Shown piece by piece: positions 44,244 through 53,258 of a stretch of 64,000 bases of DNA. The stretch covers positions 186,001 to 250,000 of the forward strand of contig NZ_CASCJC010000001.1 in assembly GCF_949152225.1 (NCBI RefSeq). The letters run 5' to 3'. A program made the translations under genes and the position numbers. Numbering within the stretch: position 1 is the stretch's first letter; each line of letters starts with the position of its first letter. Origin of the DNA: Ligilactobacillus sp900765635. Lineage in GTDB: Bacteria > Bacillota > Bacilli > Lactobacillales > Lactobacillaceae. Under the pieces are notes generated by a model. It was not told the origin of the DNA. It did no database searches and saw only the letters and a program-made list of their open reading frames with translations.

Positions 44244-44820
44244 AAGCGAGTAAAGTCTTAGCGTTGTGGCTGATTTCAAAAATTGTTATCCCAGCATTTT
44301 GTGGTTCGTTTAAATTGACTAAAGAGCCGATATCTAATAGCCAATCAAGCATTAGTTTAGTAGTAAAACCATGACTAACGACAAGAACTGTTGCAGTTGG
44401 ATATTTTTTTGCTACCTGTGTTAAAAATTCGCCTACTTCTTGTTTTGTTTGGGCAAAACTAGGTGCATTAGTTAATTTTTCAAATCCAAGTAATAAGTTA
44501 TGATGGGCATCAAAAAATTGAGGGTATTGTTGCCAAATGTCTTTTTCAAGCATGCCATCCCATGAGCCATAATCGTATTCTTTAAGGCGACAATCAAAGG
44601 TTACGGGTTGATTGTCGTTGATTAAAGCAGCGGTTTGAGCTGCTCGTAGTAGTGGACTAGCAAAGATTTTGTCAAAACTAATCCCAGCTAGTTTTGCTTT
44701 AGTTGCCAAGGCTTGTTGTTTTCCATAAGAAGTCAAGGCGGTATTGATTTTAGCACCTTGAAGGATGCCTTGTTGATTGGCTTGACTTTGGCCGTGTCTA
44801 ATTATATAAAATGTTGTCAT
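44233..44820 (-). CDS. Histidine phosphatase (phosphoglycerate mutase-like)
   Basis: This 195-residue protein of the histidine phosphatase superfamily starts TTFYIIRHGQSQANQQG (RHG catalytic His). LLRAAQTAAL, a DGMLEKD helix and VSHGFTTKLML (second His) follow. Such proteins act on sugar phosphates, nucleotide derivatives or protein; cofactor-dependent glycolytic mutases are larger. GAGGG precedes the ATG. The 3' end overlaps the acetyltransferase by 11 bases on the other strand, so both stops lie in each other's coding sequence. Confidence 0.9.
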   Translation of the reverse strand: MTTFYIIRHGQSQANQQGILQGAKINTALTSYGKQQALATKAKLAGISFDKIFASPLLRAAQTAALINDNQPVTFDCRLKEYDYGSWDGMLEKDIWQQYPQFFDAHHNLLLGFEKLTNAPSFAQTKQEVGEFLTQVAKKYPTATVLVVSHGFTTKLMLDWLLDIGSLVNLNEPQNAGITIFEISHNAKTLLAFNR

Positions 44821-44964
44821 ACAAATCCCTCTGTGTTTTTAGCATACTATATTTAAAAAGAAATGCAAATTTTTAATAAAAAGACTAGACGTTGATGTCT
44901 AATAAACGTATCATATTAAGTGTGATAGATAGAAAACGTTTTACACTAAGGAGATTTCTTTGAC

Positions 44965-45747
44965 ATGCGACTTTTAGAGATGAAAAATGGCTTTAACTTT
45001 CGAGACATAGGTGGTTATCAAACCAAAGATAACCGTACGCTTAAATACCATAAGCTTATTCGTTCGGCTAGTTTGGCTGAATTAGTGCCAGAAGATTTAG
45101 TCTATCTTGACGAGTATGGAATGCGACATGATGTTGATTTTCGTTCGCCTGCTGAATGTCAAGCAGCACCAGATCTCTTGCCTGAAAATGTGCAGTATCA
45201 CTTTACGCCAGTTTTTCCAATCGATGAAACCCGCAGTACACAAAAGAGTTGGGAAGAGCGGGAACGTTACAACACAGACCCAGCACTTGGTGTGGCTGAA
45301 ATGAAATCAGCATATGCTGATATTGTGTTGGCTGATAGTGCACGTGTCGCTTATCGTAAGTTTTTTGATGTTTTATTGGCTAACGACAAAGAAAATGAAT
45401 CTGTTTTGTTCCATTGTTCGATGGGAAAAGATCGTACTGGGATGGGAGCCGTTTATGTCTTGACTGCTTTAGGAGTTGATGAACAAACGATTCGTAAGGA
45501 TTATTTGGCTTCAAATGAATATTTGCGACCTTTGCGAGAAATTAACCTAAACAAGGCTAAGCAAGCGGCTAAGACACCTTATTTTGTTGCTAATATTCGC
45601 AGTCTTGGGCGGGTAAGCAATGCTTATCTTGATCATGCTTTGCTTTTGATTAAAAAAGAATACGGTTCGGTTAACGATTATTTGCGTAATGAATTGATGT
45701 TAAATGATAAGCAATTACAGGACCTACAAAAAATTTATTTGAATTAA
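44965..45747 (+). CDS. Tyrosine/serine phosphatase (Y_phosphatase3 family)
   Basis: This 260-residue protein carries the P-loop VLFHCSMGKDRTGMGAVYV (CxxGKDRTG, the IphP/LipA-type signature) and the N-terminal NFRDIGGYQTKDNRTLKYHKLIRSA in pieces. Such enzymes remove phosphate from tyrosine or serine residues or from phosphoinositides. AAGGAG precedes the ATG by 11 bases. A palindrome, AGAAAACGTTTTAC (about 44934-44948), overlaps the promoter region and partly resembles a cre site. A strong terminator follows. Confidence 0.9.
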   Translation: MRLLEMKNGFNFRDIGGYQTKDNRTLKYHKLIRSASLAELVPEDLVYLDEYGMRHDVDFRSPAECQAAPDLLPENVQYHFTPVFPIDETRSTQKSWEERERYNTDPALGVAEMKSAYADIVLADSARVAYRKFFDVLLANDKENESVLFHCSMGKDRTGMGAVYVLTALGVDEQTIRKDYLASNEYLRPLREINLNKAKQAAKTPYFVANIRSLGRVSNAYLDHALLLIKKEYGSVNDYLRNELMLNDKQLQDLQKIYLN

Positions 45748-45786
45748 AAAACTACCAATCCAGTTATGATGGATTGGTAGTTTTTT
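45746..45786. terminator. Bidirectional terminator between the phosphatase and GntR genes
   Basis: AACTACCAATCCA and TGGATTGGTAGTT form a perfect 13-base-pair stem flanked by A and T runs. It ends both converging genes. Confidence 0.87.
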
Positions 45787-46513
45787 AATGATCGACACTG
45801 ACGAATGAATTGAATTTTAAGTATTGGTAATGCAAACGCATATGTGAAAACTCAAATGGAGTTCCGTTATCTAAAAAGAAGATACCTTCCATAATACCGA
45901 CTGGTTCATTTTCTTTTAGCTTCAGTAATTCCTGATCGCGCTTAGTTGAAGGTTCTGCAAAGACTGATAAAAACGATTTAGTCACCGAAAGATTATAGTT
46001 TTTTTGTAGATAATTAAAGATTGAACTTTCGATCTGTGTGCGAGAAAGTTCAGGGACAATTTTAATTGGGATATAACCTGTTTCAATCATGAAAGGTTGT
46101 TCATCAAATAAGCGCAAGCGTTCAATTTTATAAACAAAATCATCCGGTTGTAAGAATAAGTCGCGTTGTAATTCTTCTGTAGGTGAGATGACTTCGAAGT
46201 TGAGTACTTGGCTTTTAGGACGTTTGCCGTTCATCTTAAAATTATCAGTAATTCCTAAGTTTGTTCCTTCTTCGTAGTTAAAGACAGATTCATTTTTTAA
46301 GTATAATGGATTGATAAACGTTCCAGAACCACGCTTTTTGAAGATGATACCATCACTGGCCATCCGTGTTAATGCACGCTTGACAGAGCTGCGACTGACA
46401 TTGTATTGGTTAGCTAATGTTCGTTCATCTGGAAGCTTCATATTGGTGAATTCTTGGGCAAAAATACGCCGTTTTAAATCGGAAATAAGTTGTTTGTAGA
46501 GCAATTCAGCCAT
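45785..46513 (-). CDS. GntR-family regulator with UTRA effector domain
   Basis: This 242-residue repressor or activator has an N-terminal winged helix at residues 5-70 (LPDERTLANQYNVSRSSVKRALTRMASDGIIFKKRGSGTF in pieces). Its UTRA domain, at 85-235 (VYKIERLRLFDEQPFMIETGYIP in pieces), binds a small effector, often a sugar phosphate. GAGGTGAAACG lies before the ATG. It diverges from galE over 237 bases; a role in controlling galE or the flanking phosphatase is possible but not visible. HutC-type regulators of this kind control sugar or phosphonate genes. Confidence 0.9.
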   Translation of the reverse strand: MAELLYKQLISDLKRRIFAQEFTNMKLPDERTLANQYNVSRSSVKRALTRMASDGIIFKKRGSGTFINPLYLKNESVFNYEEGTNLGITDNFKMNGKRPKSQVLNFEVISPTEELQRDLFLQPDDFVYKIERLRLFDEQPFMIETGYIPIKIVPELSRTQIESSIFNYLQKNYNLSVTKSFLSVFAEPSTKRDQELLKLKENEPVGIMEGIFFLDNGTPFEFSHMRLHYQYLKFNSFVSVDH

Positions 46514-46750
46514 CGTTTCACCTCGCGAAAAATAATATCTAAATTATAGTTAACCATATAGGAATAAAAACAACAAGCTTTTTATATATTAGAGTGAAAA
46601 AACCCTTGAAAAATAGTAAAAATTTAGTAAAATAATTAGTGTAATTAGTAAAAAATCCTGAGAGAAAATATTTTTCTTTTTAGCTCAAAAACTGTTAAAA
46701 TTAAATACGCAATAAGATAAATGATTGCTTTTGCAAAGGGAGGATTTCCA

Positions 46751-47746
46751 ATGTCAGTATTAGTTTTAGGCGGTGCCGGTTATATTGGTTCACACATGGT
46801 TGATCGTTTGATTGAAAAAGGCCATGACGTAGTAGTTGTTGATAATTTGGTGACTGGACATAGAGCTGCTGTGCATCCAGATGCTAAGTTTTATGAAGGT
46901 GATTTGGCAGACCAACCATTTATGCGTGAAATTTTTAAAGAAAACCCACAAGTAGATGCGGTTATCCATTTTGCAGCCTTTTCTTTAGTAGGCGAATCTA
47001 TGACAGAGCCGTTGAAGTATTTTGATAACAATACGGCTGGGATGATTAAGTTGCTTGAAGTTATGAATGAATTTGGAATTAAAAAGATTGTCTTTTCATC
47101 GACTGCTGCAACATATGGTATCCCTGAAAAAATGCCAATTCATGAAGATGACCCGCAAAATCCAATCAATCCATACGGTGAAAGTAAGTTGATGATGGAA
47201 AAAATCATGCGCTGGGCAGATCAAGCATATGGAATTAAGTTTGTAGCCTTGCGTTACTTCAATGTTGCTGGTGCCAAGCCAGACGGCACAATTGGTGAAG
47301 ATCATCACCCAGAAACACATTTAATGCCAATCGTGTTAGAAGTTGCGATGGGTAAGCGTGATAAGTTGATGATTTTTGGAGATGATTATGATACACAAGA
47401 TGGAACCAACGTACGTGATTATGTACATCCATTTGATTTAGCGGATGCACACATCTTAGCCGTAGAATATTTACGTGCAGGTAATGATTCAAACGCATTT
47501 AACCTTGGTTCATCGACAGGTTTTTCAAACCTTGAAATCTTAAAAGCTGCACGCGAAGTGACCGGCAAAGAAATACCTGCTGAAATTGGGCCACGTCGCG
47601 GAGGCGATCCTGATAAGTTGATTGCAGCTTCTGATAAGGCACGTGAGGTCTTGGGCTGGCAACCACAATTTGATGATATTCACAAGATTATTCAAACTGC
47701 TTGGAATTGGCATACAAGCCATCCAAACGGTTATAACGATCGTTAA
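46751..47746 (+). CDS. galE: UDP-glucose 4-epimerase
   Basis: This enzyme interconverts UDP-glucose and UDP-galactose. It supplies UDP-galactose for glf and polysaccharide synthesis and lets cells use galactose. The 331-residue Rossmann enzyme has VLVLGGAGYIGSHMVDRLI, HFAAFSLVGES, SSTAATYG, NPYGESKLMMEKI (YxxxK), ALRYFNVAGA and DGTNVRDYVHPFDLADAH in pieces. The ATG at 46751 has GGGAGG upstream; the 46721 ATG lacks a site. The promoter region has TTGAAA and TAAAAT boxes near 46603 and 46630. galK and galT are not in the window. Confidence 0.96.
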   Translation: MSVLVLGGAGYIGSHMVDRLIEKGHDVVVVDNLVTGHRAAVHPDAKFYEGDLADQPFMREIFKENPQVDAVIHFAAFSLVGESMTEPLKYFDNNTAGMIKLLEVMNEFGIKKIVFSSTAATYGIPEKMPIHEDDPQNPINPYGESKLMMEKIMRWADQAYGIKFVALRYFNVAGAKPDGTIGEDHHPETHLMPIVLEVAMGKRDKLMIFGDDYDTQDGTNVRDYVHPFDLADAHILAVEYLRAGNDSNAFNLGSSTGFSNLEILKAAREVTGKEIPAEIGPRRGGDPDKLIAASDKAREVLGWQPQFDDIHKIIQTAWNWHTSHPNGYNDR

Positions 47747-47747
47747 T

Positions 47748-47826
47748 AAAAAACCGTCAATATGATTTGAGTTTCTGTGCTTAAAAAGCATTATCAGAAA
47801 TTTGTGTCATATGTGACGGTTTTTTA
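47748..47826. terminator. Bidirectional terminator after galE
   Basis: AAAACCGTCAATATGA and TCATATGTGACGGTTTT pair at the base, with a long inner arm, flanked by A and T runs. It serves the converging small gene on the minus strand. Confidence 0.75.
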
Positions 47827-47829
47827 TGT

Positions 47830-48132
47830 CTAATTTATTTTTTCAAACAACGAAACAGCATTTTCTGCCGATACAGGCAAGTAAGTAGAACCTGTAAGTT
47901 CTTGATTGATATGCAGGTTATAGTCTGCTGTTAAGCTAGGTACTAGCTTAGATAATTCGTTAAGTTGTTCAGATTCGAAACGATTAAATGAGAAGTTACG
48001 TAGCTTTTTCATGTTGTTTTCGAGGTTAATTGAAAAGCTAACGTTTAAAAAATGACCGTCTTTGTTGATTAAACGCCATTCTTTGTTTTTCCCGATACGT
48101 GATTCGATCTTTTGAACAATAGTTTCATTCAT
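47830..48132 (-). CDS. Small protein of unknown function
   Basis: This is a 100-residue protein. AGGGAGGC before the ATG and a bidirectional terminator after its stop support a real gene. It has no signal peptide or membrane segment. It is mixed alpha-beta with charged residues (ESRIGKNKEWRLINKDGHFL in pieces), a KKLRNFSFNRFESEQLNELSKL stretch, and a C-terminal NAVSLFEKIN helix. I do not recognise a family. It lies between galE and galM on the opposite strand, with its own promoter likely in 48140-48240. Confidence 0.65.
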   Translation of the reverse strand: MNETIVQKIESRIGKNKEWRLINKDGHFLNVSFSINLENNMKKLRNFSFNRFESEQLNELSKLVPSLTADYNLHINQELTGSTYLPVSAENAVSLFEKIN

Positions 48133-48457
48133 CTGCTAAAAAGCCTCCCTATTGTGAACTTCCTCTTTTTCTCCTTGTGTATACCATACCTTTTTATTTT
48201 GGATAAAGCAAGTGTTTTTTGAAAAAATATAAGTATTTACTTTTTATTACTTACAGATAATACTTGGAATTATTGGGTTTGGAAGTCGAAAATAAATTTA
48301 TTTTTCGTAAATTTGCTTATTATTAACTAAAAAATACCAATTTTTTACTTACAAAAATAATCATATAATTTTATGTAATCGCTTTAAAGTGTTGGCGTTG
48401 TGAGGTAAAATAAGATTATAGTAAACAGCTAAAAAATAAAAGAGAGGCAGTTTGATT
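48133..48457. promoter_or_regulatory. Intergenic region with cre-like site before galM
   Basis: The 325-base gap holds no open frame that I can support. TGTAATCGCTTTAA at 48374-48387 matches the catabolite-response consensus TGNAANCGNWWNCA except near its end. TTGGCG and TTATAG downstream could be the galM promoter. The rest is AT-rich with no further structure that I recognise. Confidence 0.5.
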
Positions 48458-49495
48458 ATGAAAATTATAAAGAGTGTTTTAGACAATTTTGAAGGAAATA
48501 TTGTAACTAAGATTACCTTGATTAATGATAATGGAGTGCAAGCTTCGTGCTTGACGATGGGAGCAACATGGCAAGAATTTTTAGTTCCCAACAAAAAAGG
48601 TGATTTAACTAATTTATTATTAAGTTTTGCTGAAACCAAAGATTACTATAGCAATCCATTATGTGTATGTCAGTCAATCGGACGTGTAGCGGGACGCATT
48701 AATAATGGCTCTTGTGTTTTGAATGGTAAACAAATTACATTACCGAAAAATAATAATGGCAATACTTTACACGGTGGTCCAAACGGTTTTAATACTTTAA
48801 ATTGGGATTACACAGTGTCAGAGACAAAAAACAGTGTCAGTGCAATTTTTCAAACTAAGATTACTGAACAAGCAGATGGCTTCCCAGGCGATATGCTTGC
48901 GACTATCATCTATACTTTAGACAATCAAGATTGTGTAACAATCACTTATAGTGCTTTGGCTGATAATAAGGATACTTTGTTTAATCCAACAAATCATGTT
49001 TATTTCAATTTAAGTGATCGCCAAGACTTAGCGACACATTCTTTAAAGATTAACAGTAGTCAATATCTTGATTTAGCCGATGACTTGATTCCAACTGGAC
49101 GAGTGCATAGTGTAGAAGATAGTCCATATGATTTCCAAAAATTCAGCAACGTTAAGCAAGCAGCCCAAGCTGTATGCGGTTTTGATGATGCTTTTGTTGT
49201 TAATGAACCTGGTAAGGCAAACGAACCAATTGCTATTTTACGTGATAATGAAAGTGGGCGCCAAGTTACGATTGATTCATGTCGCAATGGTTTGGTGATG
49301 TATTCGATGGCAGAAATTCCAAGTGGAATTAAGTTTAGTCGTGATAATGGTAAAGAAGCTATCGGTGGAGAAGGGTTAGCCTTGGAAGCTCAAACCTTAC
49401 CAGATGCAATTAATCAAGAAAACTTTGGTGATATCGTCTTACCTAAATTTAGCAAGAAGACGTATCGTATTAGTTATAAATTTGATCAAATCTAA
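48458..49495 (+). CDS. galM: Aldose 1-epimerase (mutarotase)
   Basis: This enzyme interconverts alpha and beta anomers of galactose and glucose, feeding galactose metabolism. It has 345 residues from the ATG at 48458; a TTG 6 bases upstream is less likely given the GAGAGG position. Motifs are SIGRVAGRINNGSCVLNGK in pieces, NNGNTLHGGPNGFNTLNWDY in pieces (catalytic His), NPTNHVYFNLS (second His) and FDDAFVV, with the catalytic Glu in GEGLALEAQTLPDAIN. A long structured terminator follows. galE lies 700 bases upstream on the same strand. Confidence 0.95.
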   Translation: MKIIKSVLDNFEGNIVTKITLINDNGVQASCLTMGATWQEFLVPNKKGDLTNLLLSFAETKDYYSNPLCVCQSIGRVAGRINNGSCVLNGKQITLPKNNNGNTLHGGPNGFNTLNWDYTVSETKNSVSAIFQTKITEQADGFPGDMLATIIYTLDNQDCVTITYSALADNKDTLFNPTNHVYFNLSDRQDLATHSLKINSSQYLDLADDLIPTGRVHSVEDSPYDFQKFSNVKQAAQAVCGFDDAFVVNEPGKANEPIAILRDNESGRQVTIDSCRNGLVMYSMAEIPSGIKFSRDNGKEAIGGEGLALEAQTLPDAINQENFGDIVLPKFSKKTYRISYKFDQI

Positions 49496-49496
49496 T

Positions 49497-49585
49497 AAAA
49501 AACCTCATGGCAAATTTGATGTGTATCCTCTTTATTGGATGATCCAGTAAGGAGGCACACAGCATAAGTGCCGTGAGGTTTTTAT
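49497..49585. terminator. Nested-hairpin terminator between galM and helD
   Basis: The outer stem AACCTCATGGCA with TGCCGTGAGGTT encloses an inner 13-base-pair stem, CCTCTTTATTGGA with TCCAGTAAGGAGG. T runs follow on both strands. The inner stem closely resembles the hairpins in the two ISL3 relics at 10.87 and 14.11 kb. Confidence 0.82.
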
Positions 49586-51828
49586 TTATGTTTGAGTTGT
49601 AGATGTTTTTCTAATTGATAACTGGTAGGCGTAATTGCTTGGAAACAAGTAGGAAACTGTTTAATTCCAATAAGTGTCAATTGATGCATAGCGCGTGAAC
49701 AAATCGTATATAAAATTCCAATGTCATCATCTGTATAAGAAGATTGTGAAATATCAAAGGCTAAAACATTATCAAACTCTAAACCTTTAGCCAAATAAAT
49801 CGGCAAGATGACATTTTGTTGTGGCAATTTTTGATCTTCTTTTTTGACCAATTTAAAACCAAGTCCATCTAGTTTAGAAGCTAAAAAGAAAGCTTGTTTA
49901 GCATCTTTGGTAATTAAGGCGATTTGACCATTTAAAAGCGCTACTTGTTGCTTTAATGTTGCCAATCCAATATCTAAATCCGGAACTAAAATTAATTTAG
50001 GCAATGTACCTGGACGATTAAATGCCTCAATGTTATCACCATCGGGTAGTAATTGTTTAGCAAAATTAGTGATTTCATAAGTGGAGCGGTAACTTCTGTT
50101 TAATGCGATTAATTTACTTTTTTTAACGTCTAAGGTTTGTTGAAGACTGTTTAATAATTTATCAGGTGTTTGTAGCGGGTTAAACAAGGCTTGTTCGCTA
50201 TCGCCTAATAAAGTTAATTTTGCTTTTGGAAAAGCATGTTTAAGATATAAAAGCATTGCTAAGCTGTAATCTTGCATTTCATCGATAAATAAATGTGCAA
50301 TCGCCATGTTTTGACCGCTACCAGTCAATAAGTCGCGTAAATAAAGCAAAGGAGCACAATCAGCTAATTCTATGCGATGATATTCTAGGTTTAATGTAAA
50401 CTGACGAGTTGCTTTAGGTAAGGTAGTATTTAAGAAATGTTCATATTGGGCATAAGTGTCGATGAAATAATCATTGTATAAAGCTTCATAAACTTTGGCG
50501 TAGCGTTTTTTAAGAATTTGGCGCGCTAAATAATCTTGTTCATCAGCAATTTCTTGGAAGCGTCCACGCTCTTTATTTTGCATCAAGGCATGATATTGGC
50601 GCTCATTTAGCATTTCAATTTGTTCTAATACCCAAGGTAGACGCGTTTGAGTACGGATACGTTTGTTTAATTCTTTAATTAATAAGTTTTTAGTTTCCAA
50701 AAACCGTGCAGCCGGCTTAAGGGTCGCGGGTAAGTTTTGATAATAGCGCGCGATTTGTGTTTTGCTAAAAAAGATTTCGCCGTCTAATAAAATATCAGAA
50801 AAACAAATATCTGCAGGGTCTAAGCTTGTAACATAAGCGCTAATTTGTTGCATGAAATATGCACTTTCCTTAATTTTAGTCATAAAAGATGCTTGATTTT
50901 GTTCATAGCGTTCAAATAATTCTTCGACTTTTAGCCCCTCAAAGCGCCGTTTTAAAAAGGCGTTAAGCGTCAGTTGGCGCATATTTTTTTCACCTAAACT
51001 AGGCAAAACTTCTGAAATATAATGTGAAAATAAATAATTAGGTGAAAACAAGATAATTTGATCGACAGCTAATTTTTCACGGTTATGATAAAGCAAAAAA
51101 GCAATACGTTGTAAGATGGCTGAGGTTTTACCTGATCCAGCCACACCTTGAACCAACAATAAATCATTTCTAGTATCTCGAATAATATCATTTTGCTCTT
51201 TTTGAATGGTAGCCACGATATTTTTCATGTATTCATCGGAATGCTCGCTTAGTACGCTTTGTAAGATTTCATCACCAATGGTTTCATTAGTATCAAACAT
51301 ATGCTTGATTTGACCGTTTACAATGGTAAATTGACGTTTTTTAAGTAATTGTGCCTTTTGTAAGCCAGCGGGCGTAGTATAGCTGACCTGTCCAAGCGTT
51401 CCGTTATAATACAGTGCACAAATTGGAGCACGCCAATCATAAATTAAGAAATCTTGATTTTGATCGACAAATGATGCGGTTCCAATATAAAGAGTTTCGC
51501 TTTCTGTGTTGTCTTCTTGAATATCGATTCTCCCAAAGTAAGGCGAATTTTGTAGTGTACCTAATTGTTTGAGCTGATGTTTTAGAATTTTTTGATCTTG
51601 TAGATTCTTAGCAACAAGTTGCTTTTGTTGTTGAACCTCAGCGTTTGTTTCCATCTGGTCATCGATTTCAAATGTATTGATTTTAGCATTTTGGCTGTAA
51701 TTACGTTCAACCAAGGCTGTTTCTTGTTGTGCCTTAGCCAGATCATCTTTGAGCTTTTGTGTCCGTTGTTTGATGAGTTGGCAAACATAAGTGACACGCT
51801 TTTGTTCTTTTTTACGTTCTTGATCCAT
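49582..51828 (-). CDS. helD: HelD-type UvrD-family ATPase (RNA polymerase recycling)
   Basis: This 748-residue superfamily-1 motor is related to UvrD. HelD removes stalled RNA polymerase from DNA. An N-terminal coiled coil at residues 1-95 (RKKEQKRVTYVCQLIKQRTQKLKDDLA in pieces) inserts into the polymerase channel. YIGTASFVDQNQDFLIYDWRAP in pieces is typical of HelD, and the Walker A motif is VQGVAGSGKTSAIL. FIDEMQDYSLAM (Walker B), QQALFNP, and the late LAKGLEFDNVLAF motif follow. AAAGGA precedes the ATG. It is a single gene ended by the nested terminator. Confidence 0.93.
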   Translation of the reverse strand: MDQERKKEQKRVTYVCQLIKQRTQKLKDDLAKAQQETALVERNYSQNAKINTFEIDDQMETNAEVQQQKQLVAKNLQDQKILKHQLKQLGTLQNSPYFGRIDIQEDNTESETLYIGTASFVDQNQDFLIYDWRAPICALYYNGTLGQVSYTTPAGLQKAQLLKKRQFTIVNGQIKHMFDTNETIGDEILQSVLSEHSDEYMKNIVATIQKEQNDIIRDTRNDLLLVQGVAGSGKTSAILQRIAFLLYHNREKLAVDQIILFSPNYLFSHYISEVLPSLGEKNMRQLTLNAFLKRRFEGLKVEELFERYEQNQASFMTKIKESAYFMQQISAYVTSLDPADICFSDILLDGEIFFSKTQIARYYQNLPATLKPAARFLETKNLLIKELNKRIRTQTRLPWVLEQIEMLNERQYHALMQNKERGRFQEIADEQDYLARQILKKRYAKVYEALYNDYFIDTYAQYEHFLNTTLPKATRQFTLNLEYHRIELADCAPLLYLRDLLTGSGQNMAIAHLFIDEMQDYSLAMLLYLKHAFPKAKLTLLGDSEQALFNPLQTPDKLLNSLQQTLDVKKSKLIALNRSYRSTYEITNFAKQLLPDGDNIEAFNRPGTLPKLILVPDLDIGLATLKQQVALLNGQIALITKDAKQAFFLASKLDGLGFKLVKKEDQKLPQQNVILPIYLAKGLEFDNVLAFDISQSSYTDDDIGILYTICSRAMHQLTLIGIKQFPTCFQAITPTSYQLEKHLQLKHK

Positions 51829-51893
51829 GCTTAGCGTCCTTTCTAGATGCTTAAACGTAGCGGTAATTTTTTTACAGGCTTGATTATAACACG

Positions 51894-51920
51894 AAAAAAG
51901 CTAGGGCATGCCTAGCTTTC
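51894..51920 (-). terminator. Terminator of the CDF gene overlapping its stop codon
   Basis: AAAGCTAGG and CCTAGCTTT (minus strand) form a nine-base-pair stem around CATG, followed by T residues. The CDF stop TAG lies within the ascending arm. Confidence 0.75.
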
Positions 51921-52997
51921 GTTTTTAGTGATATTAATTTGACCTTGCTTGCGTAATAAGCGTTCTTTATTGCGATGTGTTCGGCGTAAGGTTTCTTTAG
52001 TGATGGTATCTTCGTCTGGAATAAAAGAAATATCTGTATCGATGATACCAAAGTGATAACGCATCAAATTTTCGATGTGTTCGCTTAGATGATAGCTTTC
52101 TAAGACGTTCATGTTTGCATTGACAGTAATCACAGCGTCTAAGGTGACCATATTACCGCTATAATGAGCCTTGAGTTCATTGACATGTTTAACGTCTGGC
52201 AAAGCAGCAATGACATCTCTAAACTGAGCTTCAGCTTCAGGATCAAAGTAATCGGCTAAATTTAAACTACTTTCAAAAAAGATGCGTAGACCTGAATAAA
52301 GAATAAATAAACCAACTAAGATACTCATCGCACCATCGAGCCAAGAAATTTGGAAAAATAAGGCGCCACCAATAGAGATTAACGTACCAATACTGGTTAA
52401 AGCATCGCTAAGGCTATCTTGGGCAGCAGCGATTAATGCTGCATTTTGAAGACGATGACCGTTACGTTTGTTTAAACACCAAACACCAAGCATGATACAA
52501 CTAGCGATACCAGCTCCTAGTAAAGCGCTTGGTTCAGGGATCACATGTTTTTTAGGATCCATCAATGCAACAACGCCAGATACAATGATTTGCAAAGCGA
52601 TTGCACACATGATGATACTAGTTGTTAGAGTAAAGATAGTTTCATAACGAAAACGTGTAAACTGAACACGTTGATCATTGCCTGTATGCTTAAGTGATAA
52701 TTTAGGTAAAGGAGCACCAACGATGTCTTGATCATCAATATCTTTTGCAATATGAATGCCGACTAGTAATAAGGTGGTCGAAATGATTCCAGAAAGATTA
52801 TTAAAAGCATCGGCACGTAACGTTTGAGAAGAGCTTAGGATAGATAAAAAATACTCGATAATAGAGATGGTAAGATAAGCGCATACATTGATCCATAGGT
52901 GTCTAGAGGCGTTGTGCAACTTGTCTAATTCTGCTTGTTGAATTTTTTCCCAATCACGATATTCACGTGCAATATGTTGACGAATACGTTTAGACAT
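51912..52997 (-). CDS. Cation diffusion facilitator (CDF) metal exporter, MntE-like
   Basis: This 361-residue membrane protein uses proton exchange to export divalent metal. It has about six helices, with the intramembrane sites ADAFNNLSG (helix 2) and QDSLSDALTS (helix 5, DxxxD type), and a C-terminal cytoplasmic dimer domain with HVNELKAHYSGN. The DxxxD form is common in manganese/iron exporters of the MntE class rather than in zinc CDFs (HxxxD). The ATG at 52997 has AGAAAGAAG before it; a longer frame to 53039 is less likely. A TATAATGATAATC stretch near 53030-53044 may be a -10 box overlapping a metal-regulator box. Confidence 0.87.
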   Translation of the reverse strand: MSKRIRQHIAREYRDWEKIQQAELDKLHNASRHLWINVCAYLTISIIEYFLSILSSSQTLRADAFNNLSGIISTTLLLVGIHIAKDIDDQDIVGAPLPKLSLKHTGNDQRVQFTRFRYETIFTLTTSIIMCAIALQIIVSGVVALMDPKKHVIPEPSALLGAGIASCIMLGVWCLNKRNGHRLQNAALIAAAQDSLSDALTSIGTLISIGGALFFQISWLDGAMSILVGLFILYSGLRIFFESSLNLADYFDPEAEAQFRDVIAALPDVKHVNELKAHYSGNMVTLDAVITVNANMNVLESYHLSEHIENLMRYHFGIIDTDISFIPDEDTITKETLRRTHRNKERLLRKQGQINITKNES

Positions 52998-53146
52998 GAT
53001 ATTTCTTCTTTCTACATGATTAGTAAGATTGATTATCATTATACTATGGAAAGGCTAAAAAGCTTTGTTAAATTTAATATTTTTTTAGAAAAATTTTTTG
53101 GAAATATATGAGAAAATTTAGAAAAACAGGTGTTTTACGCGGTAAC

Positions 53147-53180
53147 TTTCCTTGACTTGCCAAGTAAAGGAAATTACACT
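53147..53180 (+). promoter_or_regulatory. asnB operon promoter overlapped by an inverted repeat
   Basis: TTGACT (53152-53157), 17 bases, TACACT (53175-53180). The inverted repeat TTTCCTTGACTT...AAGTAAAGGAAA (53147-53173) covers the -35 and spacer, with one mismatch. It is a candidate operator for an unknown regulator. No T-box motif is present. Confidence 0.6.
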
Positions 53181-53258
53181 TGTATATATGTAATTTAGAG
53201 TGTTTTTAGTGTTTATAACAATATATATTTGAACTTTTAAGGGGGATATGATAATAAG

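Noticed and set aside
53020..53050. A firm Fur/MntR box before the CDF gene
   Set aside because: TATAATGATAATC resembles two GATAAT hexamers, but the third is poor and the same bases can be a -10 box; kept only as a remark.
53040..53258. A T-box riboswitch (Asn) before asnB
   Set aside because: No GGGTGGNACCGCG-like T-box sequence and no specifier stem are present; only a promoter with an inverted repeat is seen.
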